The position numbers were made by a program, and so were the translations under genes. Of a DNA stretch of 64,000 nucleotides, positions 17,480 to 25,599 are shown one piece after another. The number at the start of each line of letters is the position of its first letter. Positions within the stretch are counted from its first letter, which is position 1. The stretch spans positions 1 to 64,000 of the forward strand of contig NZ_JACXYX010000007.1 in assembly GCF_014779655.1 (NCBI RefSeq), written 5' to 3'. Source of the stretch: Nocardioides ganghwensis. Its GTDB lineage: Bacteria > Actinomycetota > Actinomycetes > Propionibacteriales > Nocardioidaceae. The notes below the pieces were generated by a model. It saw nothing but the letters and a program-made list of their open reading frames with translations. It ran no database searches and was not told where the DNA came from.

Positions 17480-19001
17480 GGTCGATGCTCGGCTCGAGGT
17501 TCGTCCGGAGGTCGGAGAGGACCAGGGTGCCGTCGTCGTACTGCCAGGTCACCTCGCTGACGACGCTCGGGTAGCAGGGTTCGCGGTCGGACGGGCGTTC
17601 GGGCCACGTGCAGTCGGTGAGTGCCTCTTCCCGCTCGGGGTCGTGGACGAACCATGCCGTGTCGCCGCGACCGGTGACGCGACCGACCTCGCGCGGGTTG
17701 AAGTCGAAGCCGTCGGGAAGACGACTCGCGAAGTTGCAGTCGTTGCTCATCACCCCGGACAAGGGGGTGCAGTCGATGGCATAGGTGCCGTCCCTGATGG
17801 TCAGGGTCCACGATCCCGACCAGCCGTCGACCCGAGGCCCGATCCCCGTTGCCGCCAACATCCCGGTCGTCAGCCTGGAGCGGTAGACGCCGTCGGGGAT
17901 CCCGACCTCGTCGGTCGGAACCCGCTCGAACTGTGCGTGCTCGATCACCGGCGCCTGGACGCACGACTCCGGCTCGAGGGTGTCGGTCTCCTGCTGGTCC
18001 CCCATGACCTGGAGCTCGGCGAGGACGGGATCGACCGCCAGGTCTGCCAGGACGGGCGCGACCGCCTCGCGGAGCCGGGCCACCTGCTGCCGGCTCGCCA
18101 GGTGGACCTCCATGCCGTCGCGGCACAGGAGCTCGACGACCCTGTCCTCGTCGTACGATCCCTCGACGGACGCCCGCGATGCCCGCGCGGCGGCATCGTC
18201 GACCCACGCCCGCTCCTGCGTGGTCAGGTCGTCGTACAGCTCCTCGCTCAGGCTCAGGACGTAGACCTTGGGCCACAGCACGACGTTGCCCGTGAGGTGT
18301 CCGGCCTCGATGGTCTGACCGTTCACGTAGTACTGGGCGACGTCGAACTCGACCCCGGCGAGCCTGCCCTGGGCCACGTGGCGCGTCCACTCGAACCCGG
18401 CGTGGACGGGCGTTCCGCCCCAAGCCTCGATGGCCGCGTCCTGCACGGGCGAGTTGTAGGAACGGAACCTCGCCCCGGCCCAGTCCTCCGGCCCCAGGAT
18501 CGGCTCGACACCGAAGGGGCGACGCAGTGGCCCCACCGCCAGGGCGAGACCGGTCACGCCACTCCCGTCGAGCCGGCCGAGAAGGGTCGTCGCGACCTCC
18601 GACACGACCAGTGCCCGGACTGCGTCGTAGCTCGTCAGCACGAGCGGCGCTTCCACCACCTCCAGCCCGCCGACCCCCGCAGCCGCGAAGGCGCGCGTCG
18701 TCGGCCATCCACCGTCGACCTCGCCGCGGGCGATCGCCTCGACCAGCCGGCTCTCGTCCCCGGCGTTGCCGTCGCCGAACTCGTTCCGGTCGACCTCGAC
18801 CCGGAACCGCCCGCCGGAGGCCTCTTCCAGTGCCTGCACGAATGCTTCGGGCCCGTGCGCCATGCCGGTGTCGTTGATGTCGTCGATGGTTGCGAGGCGG
18901 AGGACGCGCGTGGTGTTGCCGACCTTGTCCTGCGGGCCTCCCGCGGAGCAGGCCACGAGGCTCGCGGCGCACGCGAGGACGACGACGCATGCGGCCCTCA
19001 T
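17448..19001 (-). CDS. DctP-like solute-binding lipoprotein with extra C-terminal domain
   Basis: A 517-residue lipoprotein (lipobox SLVAC, Cys about 18). Residues 30-345 match TRAP-type DctP receptors: LATIDDINDTGMAHGPEAF at the start, GEVDGGW, and the family patch EDWAGARFRSYNSPVQ with GGTPV. Residues about 370-517 form a further beta-rich, Cys-containing domain that reads like a lipocalin or calycin barrel (SGSWTLTIRDGTYAIDC). No DctQ or DctM permease genes are nearby. Lying between two complementary kinases, it may act as a sensor rather than a transporter (inference). Alternative upstream starts exist; the ATG gives a proper signal peptide. Confidence 0.8.
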   Translation of the reverse strand: MRAACVVVLACAASLVACSAGGPQDKVGNTTRVLRLATIDDINDTGMAHGPEAFVQALEEASGGRFRVEVDRNEFGDGNAGDESRLVEAIARGEVDGGWPTTRAFAAAGVGGLEVVEAPLVLTSYDAVRALVVSEVATTLLGRLDGSGVTGLALAVGPLRRPFGVEPILGPEDWAGARFRSYNSPVQDAAIEAWGGTPVHAGFEWTRHVAQGRLAGVEFDVAQYYVNGQTIEAGHLTGNVVLWPKVYVLSLSEELYDDLTTQERAWVDDAAARASRASVEGSYDEDRVVELLCRDGMEVHLASRQQVARLREAVAPVLADLAVDPVLAELQVMGDQQETDTLEPESCVQAPVIEHAQFERVPTDEVGIPDGVYRSRLTTGMLAATGIGPRVDGWSGSWTLTIRDGTYAIDCTPLSGVMSNDCNFASRLPDGFDFNPREVGRVTGRGDTAWFVHDPEREEALTDCTWPERPSDREPCYPSVVSEVTWQYDDGTLVLSDLRTNLEPSIDLIAGPWTRID

Positions 19002-19067
19002 GACGTCACACGGTCGACGACACCACGGGCGGTGGCAAGCGCGGGTCCAGACCACCGCCGTCCCCCC

Positions 19068-19934
19068 TCACCGGTCGGCCCGGGCAATGACGTCCAGGAC
19101 GAGCCCTGCGATCTCCTCGGGCACCTCCACCTCCATGAAGTGAGGTGTGTCGAGCGTGACGGTCCGCCCCGGCGACCACCGATCGACGTAACCGTGGATG
19201 ATCCCCATGATGCGTGCGTCCCACTCGTCGTGGCCCGACTGGTCCCACGGGTCCTGCCCGGCGAGGGCGTAGGTCAGTGGCACGGCGGGCTCGTCACCCG
19301 CGTACCTGGAGCCGTGCTTGAGGACCTTCCAGTGGCTGATCCGCTCCGGCGTGCTGAACATGTCGTCGCGGTGCAAGCTCTTGAAGCGCTCGTCCTTGAC
19401 GGGCCAGTACCGCTCGATGTCGAGCATGTCCGGCACCATCGAGTCGAGCATCACCAGGCCGACGACGTCGTCGGGGTGCTCGGCGGCGTAGACGTGAGCG
19501 AGGGTGCCGCCGAAAGAGGCTCCGAGCAGCACGAAGGGCGGATCCACCTGTGCGGCCTCGAGCAGGTTCTCGAGGTCTCGCACCATGTCCTTCGGCTGCT
19601 GGATCGCATCGACGGTCTCGCTCCGCCCGACGTTGCGTCGGTCGTACAGGCAGACCCGGGTGTGCTCCTCGAGGTGGCGGCGGATCCCGAGCGCGTTCCG
19701 GTGCGGCACCACGTCGGGGTCGAAGACCGCTCCGTGGAGGTACAGCACCGTGGGCGAGCCGGAGCCGCGACAGGTCAGGTAGAGCTCATGGCCCCCGACA
19801 TCGAACATGCCGTCCACCGTCGGATCAGCGGGGGCTGCCGCCGACCGCGCCGCGGGGCTCAGCGCGACCGCCGTGGCGGCGGCCGCGAGGATCGCGATGC
19901 GTCGGCGAAGTCGGGATACGTGGGGACGCTGCAT
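19068..19934 (-). CDS. Secreted alpha/beta hydrolase
   Basis: A 288-residue protein with an N-terminal signal (basic RLRRRIAI then a hydrophobic run to about residue 35) and an alpha/beta-hydrolase fold. The oxyanion strand is VLYLHGAV, the nucleophile elbow is GASFGG (Ser near 140), an acid is likely in the VMLDSMVPD region, and the catalytic His is in TPHFMEVEVPEEI near the C terminus. The substrate is unknown. It is 66 bp upstream of the DctP-like lipoprotein in the same direction, and diverges from the second kinase. Confidence 0.87.
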   Translation of the reverse strand: MQRPHVSRLRRRIAILAAAATAVALSPAARSAAAPADPTVDGMFDVGGHELYLTCRGSGSPTVLYLHGAVFDPDVVPHRNALGIRRHLEEHTRVCLYDRRNVGRSETVDAIQQPKDMVRDLENLLEAAQVDPPFVLLGASFGGTLAHVYAAEHPDDVVGLVMLDSMVPDMLDIERYWPVKDERFKSLHRDDMFSTPERISHWKVLKHGSRYAGDEPAVPLTYALAGQDPWDQSGHDEWDARIMGIIHGYVDRWSPGRTVTLDTPHFMEVEVPEEIAGLVLDVIARADR

Positions 19935-20035
19935 GGTTCCTCCTCGGTCGGTGTCGTCCTTGTCACCGTGCCCCGCGACGGCCAGACGCGGTACCGAGGT
20001 GGCACGGTTTCCTCGCAGCCGGACGAGCGGAGCGG

Positions 20036-20050
20036 CAGAATGACGGAGTG
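20036..20050 (+). promoter_or_regulatory. Putative leaderless -10 box for the second kinase
   Basis: CAGAAT at 20036-20041 ends 6 nt before the GTG at 20048. This is the spacing seen at many starts in the window and implies transcription begins at or next to the start codon. The 113-bp divergent interval (19935-20047) would carry this promoter and the one for the secreted hydrolase; no clear -35 or operator was seen. Confidence 0.45.
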
Positions 20051-21706
20051 GCTGGACGCCAGGCCCTTCTTCTCGGATGGGTCGCGCTTGCCCCTGTCGC
20101 CGGACTTCCCGCCCTCTTCCTCGTCTGGGTCTCGACCGAGACCGGTGGACTCACCGGCTGGCGCTTCGCGGGCTCCTGGTCCTTGGCCGCGTTCGCCTTC
20201 GTCCTCGCAGCGGGCAGCTGGGCGGCGGTCCGCGCGCTCGTCCGTGCACGAGCGCTCGCCGCGTGGGGGATCCTGCTCCTGCTGGCCTCCTCGACCTGGC
20301 CGGTCCTGGTGGCCGCGGACGCAGTCCCGGACGCCGTCGTCCCGCTGATCATGGCCACCGGACTGCTCGTTCCGGCCGGGCTCGCGCTGATGGGCGGCGT
20401 CGGCACCAGGACGCGTGGCGTGGTCCTCGCCCTGGCGAGCGGGGCAGTCGTGGTGCACCTCGCCGCCTACCAACCTTCCCTCGACCCCGCCTGCGAGCTG
20501 AGGTGCGTCGGTCACCCTGCTCTCCTGGAGGGACTCACGATCGAAGCCGCTCGTGTCTCCTCCGCTGCCGCGGCCATCGCGGTGCTGCTGCTCCTGCCCC
20601 ACGGACTGCGCGCGGGCACGTCCCTGACCGTCGGACGTGTCGTTCCACTCGCCGCTGCCCCCGCGCTGGTGATGTACGCCGCTCGCGCGACCGCCTGGGG
20701 CCCGTCGATCGCCAGCGGGCCACGACTGCTCCTGCCCCTGCTTCCGGTCCTCGTCGTGGCGGGAGCCGTGGCATGGGAACGGCTGCGGAGTCACCGTTCG
20801 CAGCGCCTGGTGACGCAGCTGCTCGAGGACCTCGCGGCGGGCCGTACGCCGGGACAGGCAGGAGCGTGGCAGTTCGCCCTTCCCGGTCGTCCCGATGCCT
20901 GGGTGGACGACGCGGGCGAACCGATCGACACGGCCCCGGCCGACGTGGACCTGGAGCTCCGTCAGGCGTCGGGCGAGGTGATCGCCCGCCGCACGGCCAC
21001 GACGCCTCGCCAGTCGTCCGGCATCCGCACGACGTCGGTACGCGTAGAGGCGGCTGCCGACCGTGTCCTCGTGGAGAACCTGCGCTCGGCTGCGTTGTCG
21101 AGGGCTGACGCCCGCGATCTGGCGGCCTCTCGCCGGCGCATCGTCCAGGCTGCCGACGCGGAGGCACGTCGGATCGAGAGCGACCTGCACGACGGCGCCC
21201 AGCAGATCATCGTCGGCGCCTCGATGCACCTGGGCATCGCTGGACGAGGGTGCCAGGACGCCGGGGACCGGGCCCTGCTGGAGCAAGCGCGTGCCGAGCT
21301 CCGGCTGGCCCTGGACGGACTGCGGGAAGTGGCGCACGGCGCCTTTCCGCGCCTCCTGGTCGCTGACGGCGTCGGCGCCGCGCTGCGGGAGTCTGCTTCT
21401 CCCCCAGGCGTCCTGCGACTCGTCGAGGATGCCTGGGGGACGAACGTCCCGCTGTCGGTCGCGGTGGCGTCGTACCGCCTGGTGAGGGGCGTCGTCGATG
21501 GAGCTGACACCACGGTCTCGGTCCGCCTCCTGCGCGAGCCGGACGTGGCCCTGACGGTCGAGGTCCGAGGACGCGACGTCGACATGGACACCGACGGCCT
21601 CCAGCGCGCGGCCGACCGTGTCGGAGCGGTGGGCGGGGCGGTCCGGCTTCGCCGGCGGCACGACGGGGTCACAGTGGAGGCGGTGTTCCCGTGCGGGTCG
21701 TCGTAG
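20048..21706 (+). CDS. Membrane histidine kinase with intact His but degenerate ATP-binding domain
   Basis: A 552-residue protein: about seven or eight membrane helices (to about residue 240), a linker with a short basic-acidic segment, a HisKA_3 helix with EARRIESDLHDGAQQ (His381), and a C-terminal HATPase-like domain. That domain is damaged: the N box (normally E-ALTN-xxKHA) reads YRLVRGVVDGA with no Asn, and the G1 box (DxGxG) is absent (VRGRDVDMD). It probably cannot bind ATP on its own. It overlaps the response regulator gene by 16 bp. The start is GTG with a possible leaderless promoter. Confidence 0.88.
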   Translation: MAGRQALLLGWVALAPVAGLPALFLVWVSTETGGLTGWRFAGSWSLAAFAFVLAAGSWAAVRALVRARALAAWGILLLLASSTWPVLVAADAVPDAVVPLIMATGLLVPAGLALMGGVGTRTRGVVLALASGAVVVHLAAYQPSLDPACELRCVGHPALLEGLTIEAARVSSAAAAIAVLLLLPHGLRAGTSLTVGRVVPLAAAPALVMYAARATAWGPSIASGPRLLLPLLPVLVVAGAVAWERLRSHRSQRLVTQLLEDLAAGRTPGQAGAWQFALPGRPDAWVDDAGEPIDTAPADVDLELRQASGEVIARRTATTPRQSSGIRTTSVRVEAAADRVLVENLRSAALSRADARDLAASRRRIVQAADAEARRIESDLHDGAQQIIVGASMHLGIAGRGCQDAGDRALLEQARAELRLALDGLREVAHGAFPRLLVADGVGAALRESASPPGVLRLVEDAWGTNVPLSVAVASYRLVRGVVDGADTTVSVRLLREPDVALTVEVRGRDVDMDTDGLQRAADRVGAVGGAVRLRRRHDGVTVEAVFPCGSS

Positions 21707-22335
21707 CCGACGACGTCCTCCTGGTCCGCACCGGGGTGGCGCGCCTGCTGGAGGAGGTCGGGCACCTGGTCGTCGGCCAGGCGGGGGACGCGAACACCCT
21801 GGTGAGGCTCGTCGCCACCGAGTCACCTGATGTCGCGGTGGTCGACATCCGCATGCCGCCCACCTTCACCGACGAGGGTCTGCGCGCCGCCGAACGGATC
21901 CGGCGCGAATATCCCGGCACAGGTGTGGTCGTGCTGAGCCAGTACGTGGTGAGGGCGTACGCCGAGCAGCTCATGTCGCAGCCCACCGGCGGGACGGGCT
22001 ACCTGCTGAAGGAGCGGGTGGTCGATCCGGTGGTGCTCGGCGATGCCGTACGAGTCGTGGGCGACGGGGGGTGCGTCGTGGATCCCGACCTGGCTGCCGC
22101 GGTGATGGACGAGGCCCGCGAGGGATCGCTCCTCGCCAGGCTGACGCCACGAGAGCGTGACGTCATGGTGTCGATGGCCCAGGGGCGCTCGAACTACGCG
22201 ATCGCGGATGAGCTGGGGTTGAGCGAGCGCAGCGTGGAGTCCGTGATCGCCCAGGTGTTCGCCAAGCTCGACCTGCCCACCTCCAAGGGCGTCAACCGAC
22301 GAGTGGCGGCAGTGCTGCGTCTGCTTGACCCCTGA
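21691..22335 (+). CDS. NarL/LuxR-type response regulator
   Basis: A 214-residue two-domain regulator. The receiver (1-120) has the acidic pair Asp7-Asp8, the phosphoacceptor Asp52 in VVDIRMPP, the switch Ser in VVLSQY and the conserved Lys in YLLKERV. The C-terminal LuxR helix-turn-helix (about 148-212) contains LTPRERDVMVSMAQGRSNYAIADELGLS. It starts (GTG) inside the end of the kinase gene, so the two are translationally coupled. It is the likely output of the kinase block on either side of 17448-19934. Confidence 0.95.
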   Translation: MRVVVADDVLLVRTGVARLLEEVGHLVVGQAGDANTLVRLVATESPDVAVVDIRMPPTFTDEGLRAAERIRREYPGTGVVVLSQYVVRAYAEQLMSQPTGGTGYLLKERVVDPVVLGDAVRVVGDGGCVVDPDLAAAVMDEAREGSLLARLTPRERDVMVSMAQGRSNYAIADELGLSERSVESVIAQVFAKLDLPTSKGVNRRVAAVLRLLDP

Positions 22336-22339
22336 CGGT

Positions 22340-22377
22340 TTGACAACGATTCTCAACATCGCTGAGAATCGTTCTCA
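22340..22377 (+). promoter_or_regulatory. Zur-regulated leaderless promoter with two operator boxes
   Basis: A -35 TTGACA (22340-22345), an 18-bp spacer and a -10 GAGAAT (22364-22369) place the transcription start at the ATG of znuA (22377). Two 15-bp Zur-like palindromes overlap these elements: TGACAACGATTCTCA (22341-22355, imperfect) and TGAGAATCGTTCTCA (22363-22377, perfect about its centre). Both match the TGAxAA-N3-TTxTCA form of actinobacterial Zur boxes. Repressor binding would cover both promoter elements and the start codon. Confidence 0.85.
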
Positions 22378-23387
22378 TGTCGCTCGCCACCCGCCTCGTC
22401 CCCCTCACCAGCATCCTCACCGCATCCGTCCTCCTTGCCGGGTGTGGCTCGACGGACGCCGACGCGTCTGGAAGTGGTCGCCAGGCCGTCGCGTCCTTCT
22501 ACCCGCTGGCGTGGGTGACCGAGCGGGTGGCGGGCGACGGGTGGACGGTCGACAACCTGACCCAGCCCGGCCAGGAGCCCCACGACCTCGACCTCACCAT
22601 CGCCCAGACCGCGGCGCTCGAGAGCGCCGACCTCGTCGTGCTCGAGGAGGGCTTCCAGCCCGCCGTCGACGCGGCCGCCGAGAACACCGACGCGCCGATC
22701 CTCGACGCTGCCGCCGTGGTGGACCTGATCCCCGCGACCGAGGGGGACCACGACCACGAGGGCGAGTCCGAGGAGAAGCACGCCGGGGAGTCCGAGGCCG
22801 AGCACGCCGAGGAGGAGGGCCACGCCGAGGAGGAGGGCCACGCCGAGGAGGAGGGCCACGACGACGGCGACCTCGACCCGCACTTCTGGCTCGACCCGCT
22901 CCTGGTCGCGGACTTCGCCGACTCCGTCGCCGACGAGCTCGCCGAGGTCGACCCCGACGGCGCGCAGACGTACGCCGACAACGCCGCCGCGCTGCGGTCC
23001 GAGCTGGAGTCGCTCGACGAGGACTACACGTCGGGCCTGGCCTCGTGCGAGCGCACCACCACTGTGGTGAGCCACCAGGCGTTCGCCTACCTCACGCGCT
23101 ACGGCCTCGAGTTCGAGGCCATCGCCGGCCTCTCCCCCGACGCCGAGCCGACCGCCGCCGACCTGGCCCACCTCCAGGAGGTCATCGACGCCGACGGCGT
23201 GACCACCGTGTTCTCCGAGCGCCTGGTCAGCCCGAAGATGGCCGAGACCCTCGCCGACGACCTCGGCGTGACCACCGGCGTCCTCGACCCGATCGAGGGC
23301 CTCTCGGACGAGACGTCCGAGGAGGACTACCTTTCCCTCATGCGCTCGAACCTCTCGGCACTCCAGCAGGCCAACGGCTGCTCGTGA
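22377..23387 (+). CDS. znuA: Zinc ABC transporter substrate-binding lipoprotein
   Basis: A 336-residue lipoprotein (lipobox LLAGC, Cys near 22) of the cluster-9 metal-binding family. Metal ligands are suggested by EPHDLDLT (His68), HFWLDP (near 165), SHQAF and the conserved SERLVSPK region. Between about residues 122 and 160 lies the zinc-protein His/Glu-rich loop, three 18-bp DNA repeats long (22803-22856). Zinc is favoured over manganese by the loop, the Zur box and the adjacent zur gene. The ATG sits inside the operator, and no ribosome binding site precedes it. Confidence 0.93.
   Translation: MSLATRLVPLTSILTASVLLAGCGSTDADASGSGRQAVASFYPLAWVTERVAGDGWTVDNLTQPGQEPHDLDLTIAQTAALESADLVVLEEGFQPAVDAAAENTDAPILDAAAVVDLIPATEGDHDHEGESEEKHAGESEAEHAEEEGHAEEEGHAEEEGHDDGDLDPHFWLDPLLVADFADSVADELAEVDPDGAQTYADNAAALRSELESLDEDYTSGLASCERTTTVVSHQAFAYLTRYGLEFEAIAGLSPDAEPTAADLAHLQEVIDADGVTTVFSERLVSPKMAETLADDLGVTTGVLDPIEGLSDETSEEDYLSLMRSNLSALQQANGCS
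22803..22856 (+). repeat. Three tandem 18-bp repeats in znuA
   Basis: Three exact copies of CACGCCGAGGAGGAGGGC (22803, 22821, 22839) encode HAEEEG-type units of the metal-chelating loop. Being in frame, copy-number change would only lengthen or shorten the loop by six residues each. Confidence 0.9.
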
Positions 23388-24199
23388 GCCCCCACCCGTC
23401 CCCCGACGCCGCTCCCGTCACCCTCGAGCAGGTCTCCGTCGCCATCGGCGGCCGACCGATCCTGCGCGACGTCGACCTGACCGTCGGCACCGGCGAGATG
23501 GTGACGTTGCTCGGCCCCAACGGCTCGGGCAAGTCGACCCTCGTCCGCGCCGTCACCGGACTGCTCCCCCACACCCGGGGAGTGGTCCGGTTGTTCGGCA
23601 CCCCGATCGAGGACTTCGGCGACTGGTCGAGGCTCGGCTTCGTGCCGCAGCGCTCGACCGCCACCGGCGGCGTGCCGGCCACGGTGCGCGAGGTCGTGGC
23701 GTCGGGGCGCGTCGGGCGACGCCGGCTGCTGCGCCCGACCAGCGCGGCGGACCGCCGCGCCGTGGAGTCGGCGCTCGAGGTGGTCGGCCTCACCGACCGG
23801 TCGTCGTACGGCGTCTCGCAGCTCTCCGGCGGCCAGCAGCAGCGCGTCCTCATCGCGCGCGCCCTGGCCGGCGAGCCCGACCTGCTCGTCCTCGACGAGC
23901 CCACCGCCGGCGTGGACCTGCCCAACCAGCAGGCCCTCGCGGATGCGCTCGGGCGGCTCAAGCGACGTGGGGCGACGATCCTGCTCGTCGCGCACGAGAT
24001 CGGTCCGATGATGCCGCTGGTCGACCGGTCGGTGGTGATGCGTGACGGGCGGGTGGCCTACGACGGTCCGCCGCTGACCCAGGAGGTCGCCTCGCACACC
24101 CACCACGACCACGACGCCGGACCCGACCACGGCCCCGGCAGCCACGACCACGCCCCGCACGTGTCCTCACCCTTCGACTGGGACCGGGGGACCCCCTGA
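23384..24199 (+). CDS. znuC: Zinc ABC transporter ATP-binding protein
   Basis: A 271-residue ABC ATPase with Walker A GPNGSGKST, a signature LSGGQQQR, Walker B LLVLDEPTAG and a switch His in VAHEIG. The start GTG overlaps the znuA stop (GTGA). The last 35 residues are unusual: HTHHDHDAGPDHGPGSHDH, a His/Asp-rich tail that may bind zinc on the cytoplasmic side. The gene is the energising subunit of the uptake system with znuA and znuB. Confidence 0.93.
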   Translation: MSPHPSPDAAPVTLEQVSVAIGGRPILRDVDLTVGTGEMVTLLGPNGSGKSTLVRAVTGLLPHTRGVVRLFGTPIEDFGDWSRLGFVPQRSTATGGVPATVREVVASGRVGRRRLLRPTSAADRRAVESALEVVGLTDRSSYGVSQLSGGQQQRVLIARALAGEPDLLVLDEPTAGVDLPNQQALADALGRLKRRGATILLVAHEIGPMMPLVDRSVVMRDGRVAYDGPPLTQEVASHTHHDHDAGPDHGPGSHDHAPHVSSPFDWDRGTP

Positions 24200-24200
24200 C

Positions 24201-25205
24201 ATGACGTTCCTCGACCTCTTCTCCCTCGGCTTCATGCAGCGCGCGCTCATCGCCGCGCTGCTCACCGGTCTGGCGGCCCCGGCGATCGGCACCTTCCTGG
24301 TGCAGCGCCGGCTCGCGCTGCTCGGCGACGGCATCGGCCACGTCGCCGTGACCGGCGTCGCCCTCGGCCTGCTGACCGGCACCTCACCGACGTGGACCGC
24401 CGTGCTCGTCGCCGTGCTCGGCGCCGTGCTGATGGAGCTCATCCGCGAGCGCGGCCACACCAACGGCGACGTCGCGCTCGCCCTGCTGTTCTACGGCGGC
24501 CTCGCCGGCGGCGTCCTGATCACCGGCATCGCCGGCGAGGGAGCCGCCACCCTCCAGGCTTACCTCTTCGGCTCCCTCAACGCGATCACCGCCGCCGACG
24601 TGTGGTTCACCGCGGCGCTGACCGCGGTGGTGCTCGTCGTCGCGGTCGGGCTCTCGCCCCAGCTGTTCGCGGTCGCGAGCGACCAGGACTTCGCGCGCGT
24701 GGCCGGCCTGCGCGTACGCGCCTGGAACCTGCTCATCGCGGTTCTCGCCGCGGTGAGCATCACCGTCGCGATGCGCACCGTCGGCCTGCTGCTGGTCTCC
24801 GCGCTGATGGTCGTCCCGGTCGCGACCTCGCAGCAGCTGGCCCGCTCCTTCCGGGTGACGCTCCTCGGCGCGATGGCCGTCGGGTGCCTCGCATCGGTGG
24901 GCGGCCTGCTCCTGAGCGCGTGGCTGTCCTTCTCCGTCTCCGTCGCCCCGGGCCCCACGATCGTCCTGCTGGCGCTCGCGATGTTCACCGCGACGTGGCC
25001 GATCGGGGTGTGGCTGCGTCGCCGCAGCCGGTTGCTGGCGCCGTTCCCCGAGGTCGCCGTCACGCCGCACCGCTCGACGGACCGGCACCCCCACGAGCAC
25101 GGCGACGACTGCGGTCACCCCGCGGTGCCGCACGGCGACCACGTCGACTACGTCCACGACGGCCACCGGCACGCTCCGCACGGAGAGCACTATGACGAGC
25201 ACTGA
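24201..25205 (+). CDS. znuB: Zinc ABC transporter permease
   Basis: A 334-residue membrane protein of the ABC-3 family with eight or so membrane helices (about 12-285). The signature stretch LALLGDGIGHVAVTGVALG is present near residue 38. As in ZnuA and ZnuC, a His-rich tail (about 290-334, with HPHEHGDDCGH and HRHAPHGEHYDEH) is added at the C terminus. It begins one base after the znuC stop and overlaps zur by 14 bp. Confidence 0.93.
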   Translation: MTFLDLFSLGFMQRALIAALLTGLAAPAIGTFLVQRRLALLGDGIGHVAVTGVALGLLTGTSPTWTAVLVAVLGAVLMELIRERGHTNGDVALALLFYGGLAGGVLITGIAGEGAATLQAYLFGSLNAITAADVWFTAALTAVVLVVAVGLSPQLFAVASDQDFARVAGLRVRAWNLLIAVLAAVSITVAMRTVGLLLVSALMVVPVATSQQLARSFRVTLLGAMAVGCLASVGGLLLSAWLSFSVSVAPGPTIVLLALAMFTATWPIGVWLRRRSRLLAPFPEVAVTPHRSTDRHPHEHGDDCGHPAVPHGDHVDYVHDGHRHAPHGEHYDEH

Positions 25206-25596
25206 GCAGCGGCGGCCGGCCGTACGCCCCACCCGCCAGCGGCGCGCCGTCGCAGCGGCACTGGCGGGGTTCGACGACTTCCGCAGCGCGCAGGAGATCC
25301 ACGACCTGATCTCACGGCAGGGCGACTCGGTCGGCCTGGCGACCGTCTACCGCACCCTGTCGGCGCTGGCCGACGCCGGCGAGGTCGACATGCTGCGCAA
25401 CGAGGACGGCGAGGCGATCTGGCGCAGCTGCTCCGACACGCACCACCACCACCTCGTGTGCCGCACCTGCGGCGCGACCGTGGAGGTCGAGGGGCCCGCC
25501 GTCGAGCGGTGGACCAGCTCGATCGCCGGCGAGCACGGCTACGCCGACATCAGCCACACCCTGGAGATCTTCGGGACCTGCCCGGCCTGCCGGTAG
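25192..25596 (+). CDS. zur: Fur-family zinc uptake regulator Zur
   Basis: A 134-residue Fur-family repressor: winged helix at about 10-85 (TVYRTLSALADAGEV as recognition region) and a dimerisation domain with the structural zinc site Cys90-Cys93 and Cys130-Cys133. The regulatory ligand region contains a run of four His (84-87) and HTLEIFG. It overlaps znuB by 14 bp, so it is the last gene of the operon and would autoregulate through the two boxes at 22341-22377. Assignment as Zur rather than Fur follows the zinc context. Confidence 0.92.
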   Translation: MTSTEQRRPAVRPTRQRRAVAAALAGFDDFRSAQEIHDLISRQGDSVGLATVYRTLSALADAGEVDMLRNEDGEAIWRSCSDTHHHHLVCRTCGATVEVEGPAVERWTSSIAGEHGYADISHTLEIFGTCPACR

Positions 25597-25599
25597 GCC

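Noticed and set aside
22381..23171. Minus-strand frame opposite znuA
   Set aside because: Gly/Val/Glu-rich antisense translation of the His/Glu loop; no domain.
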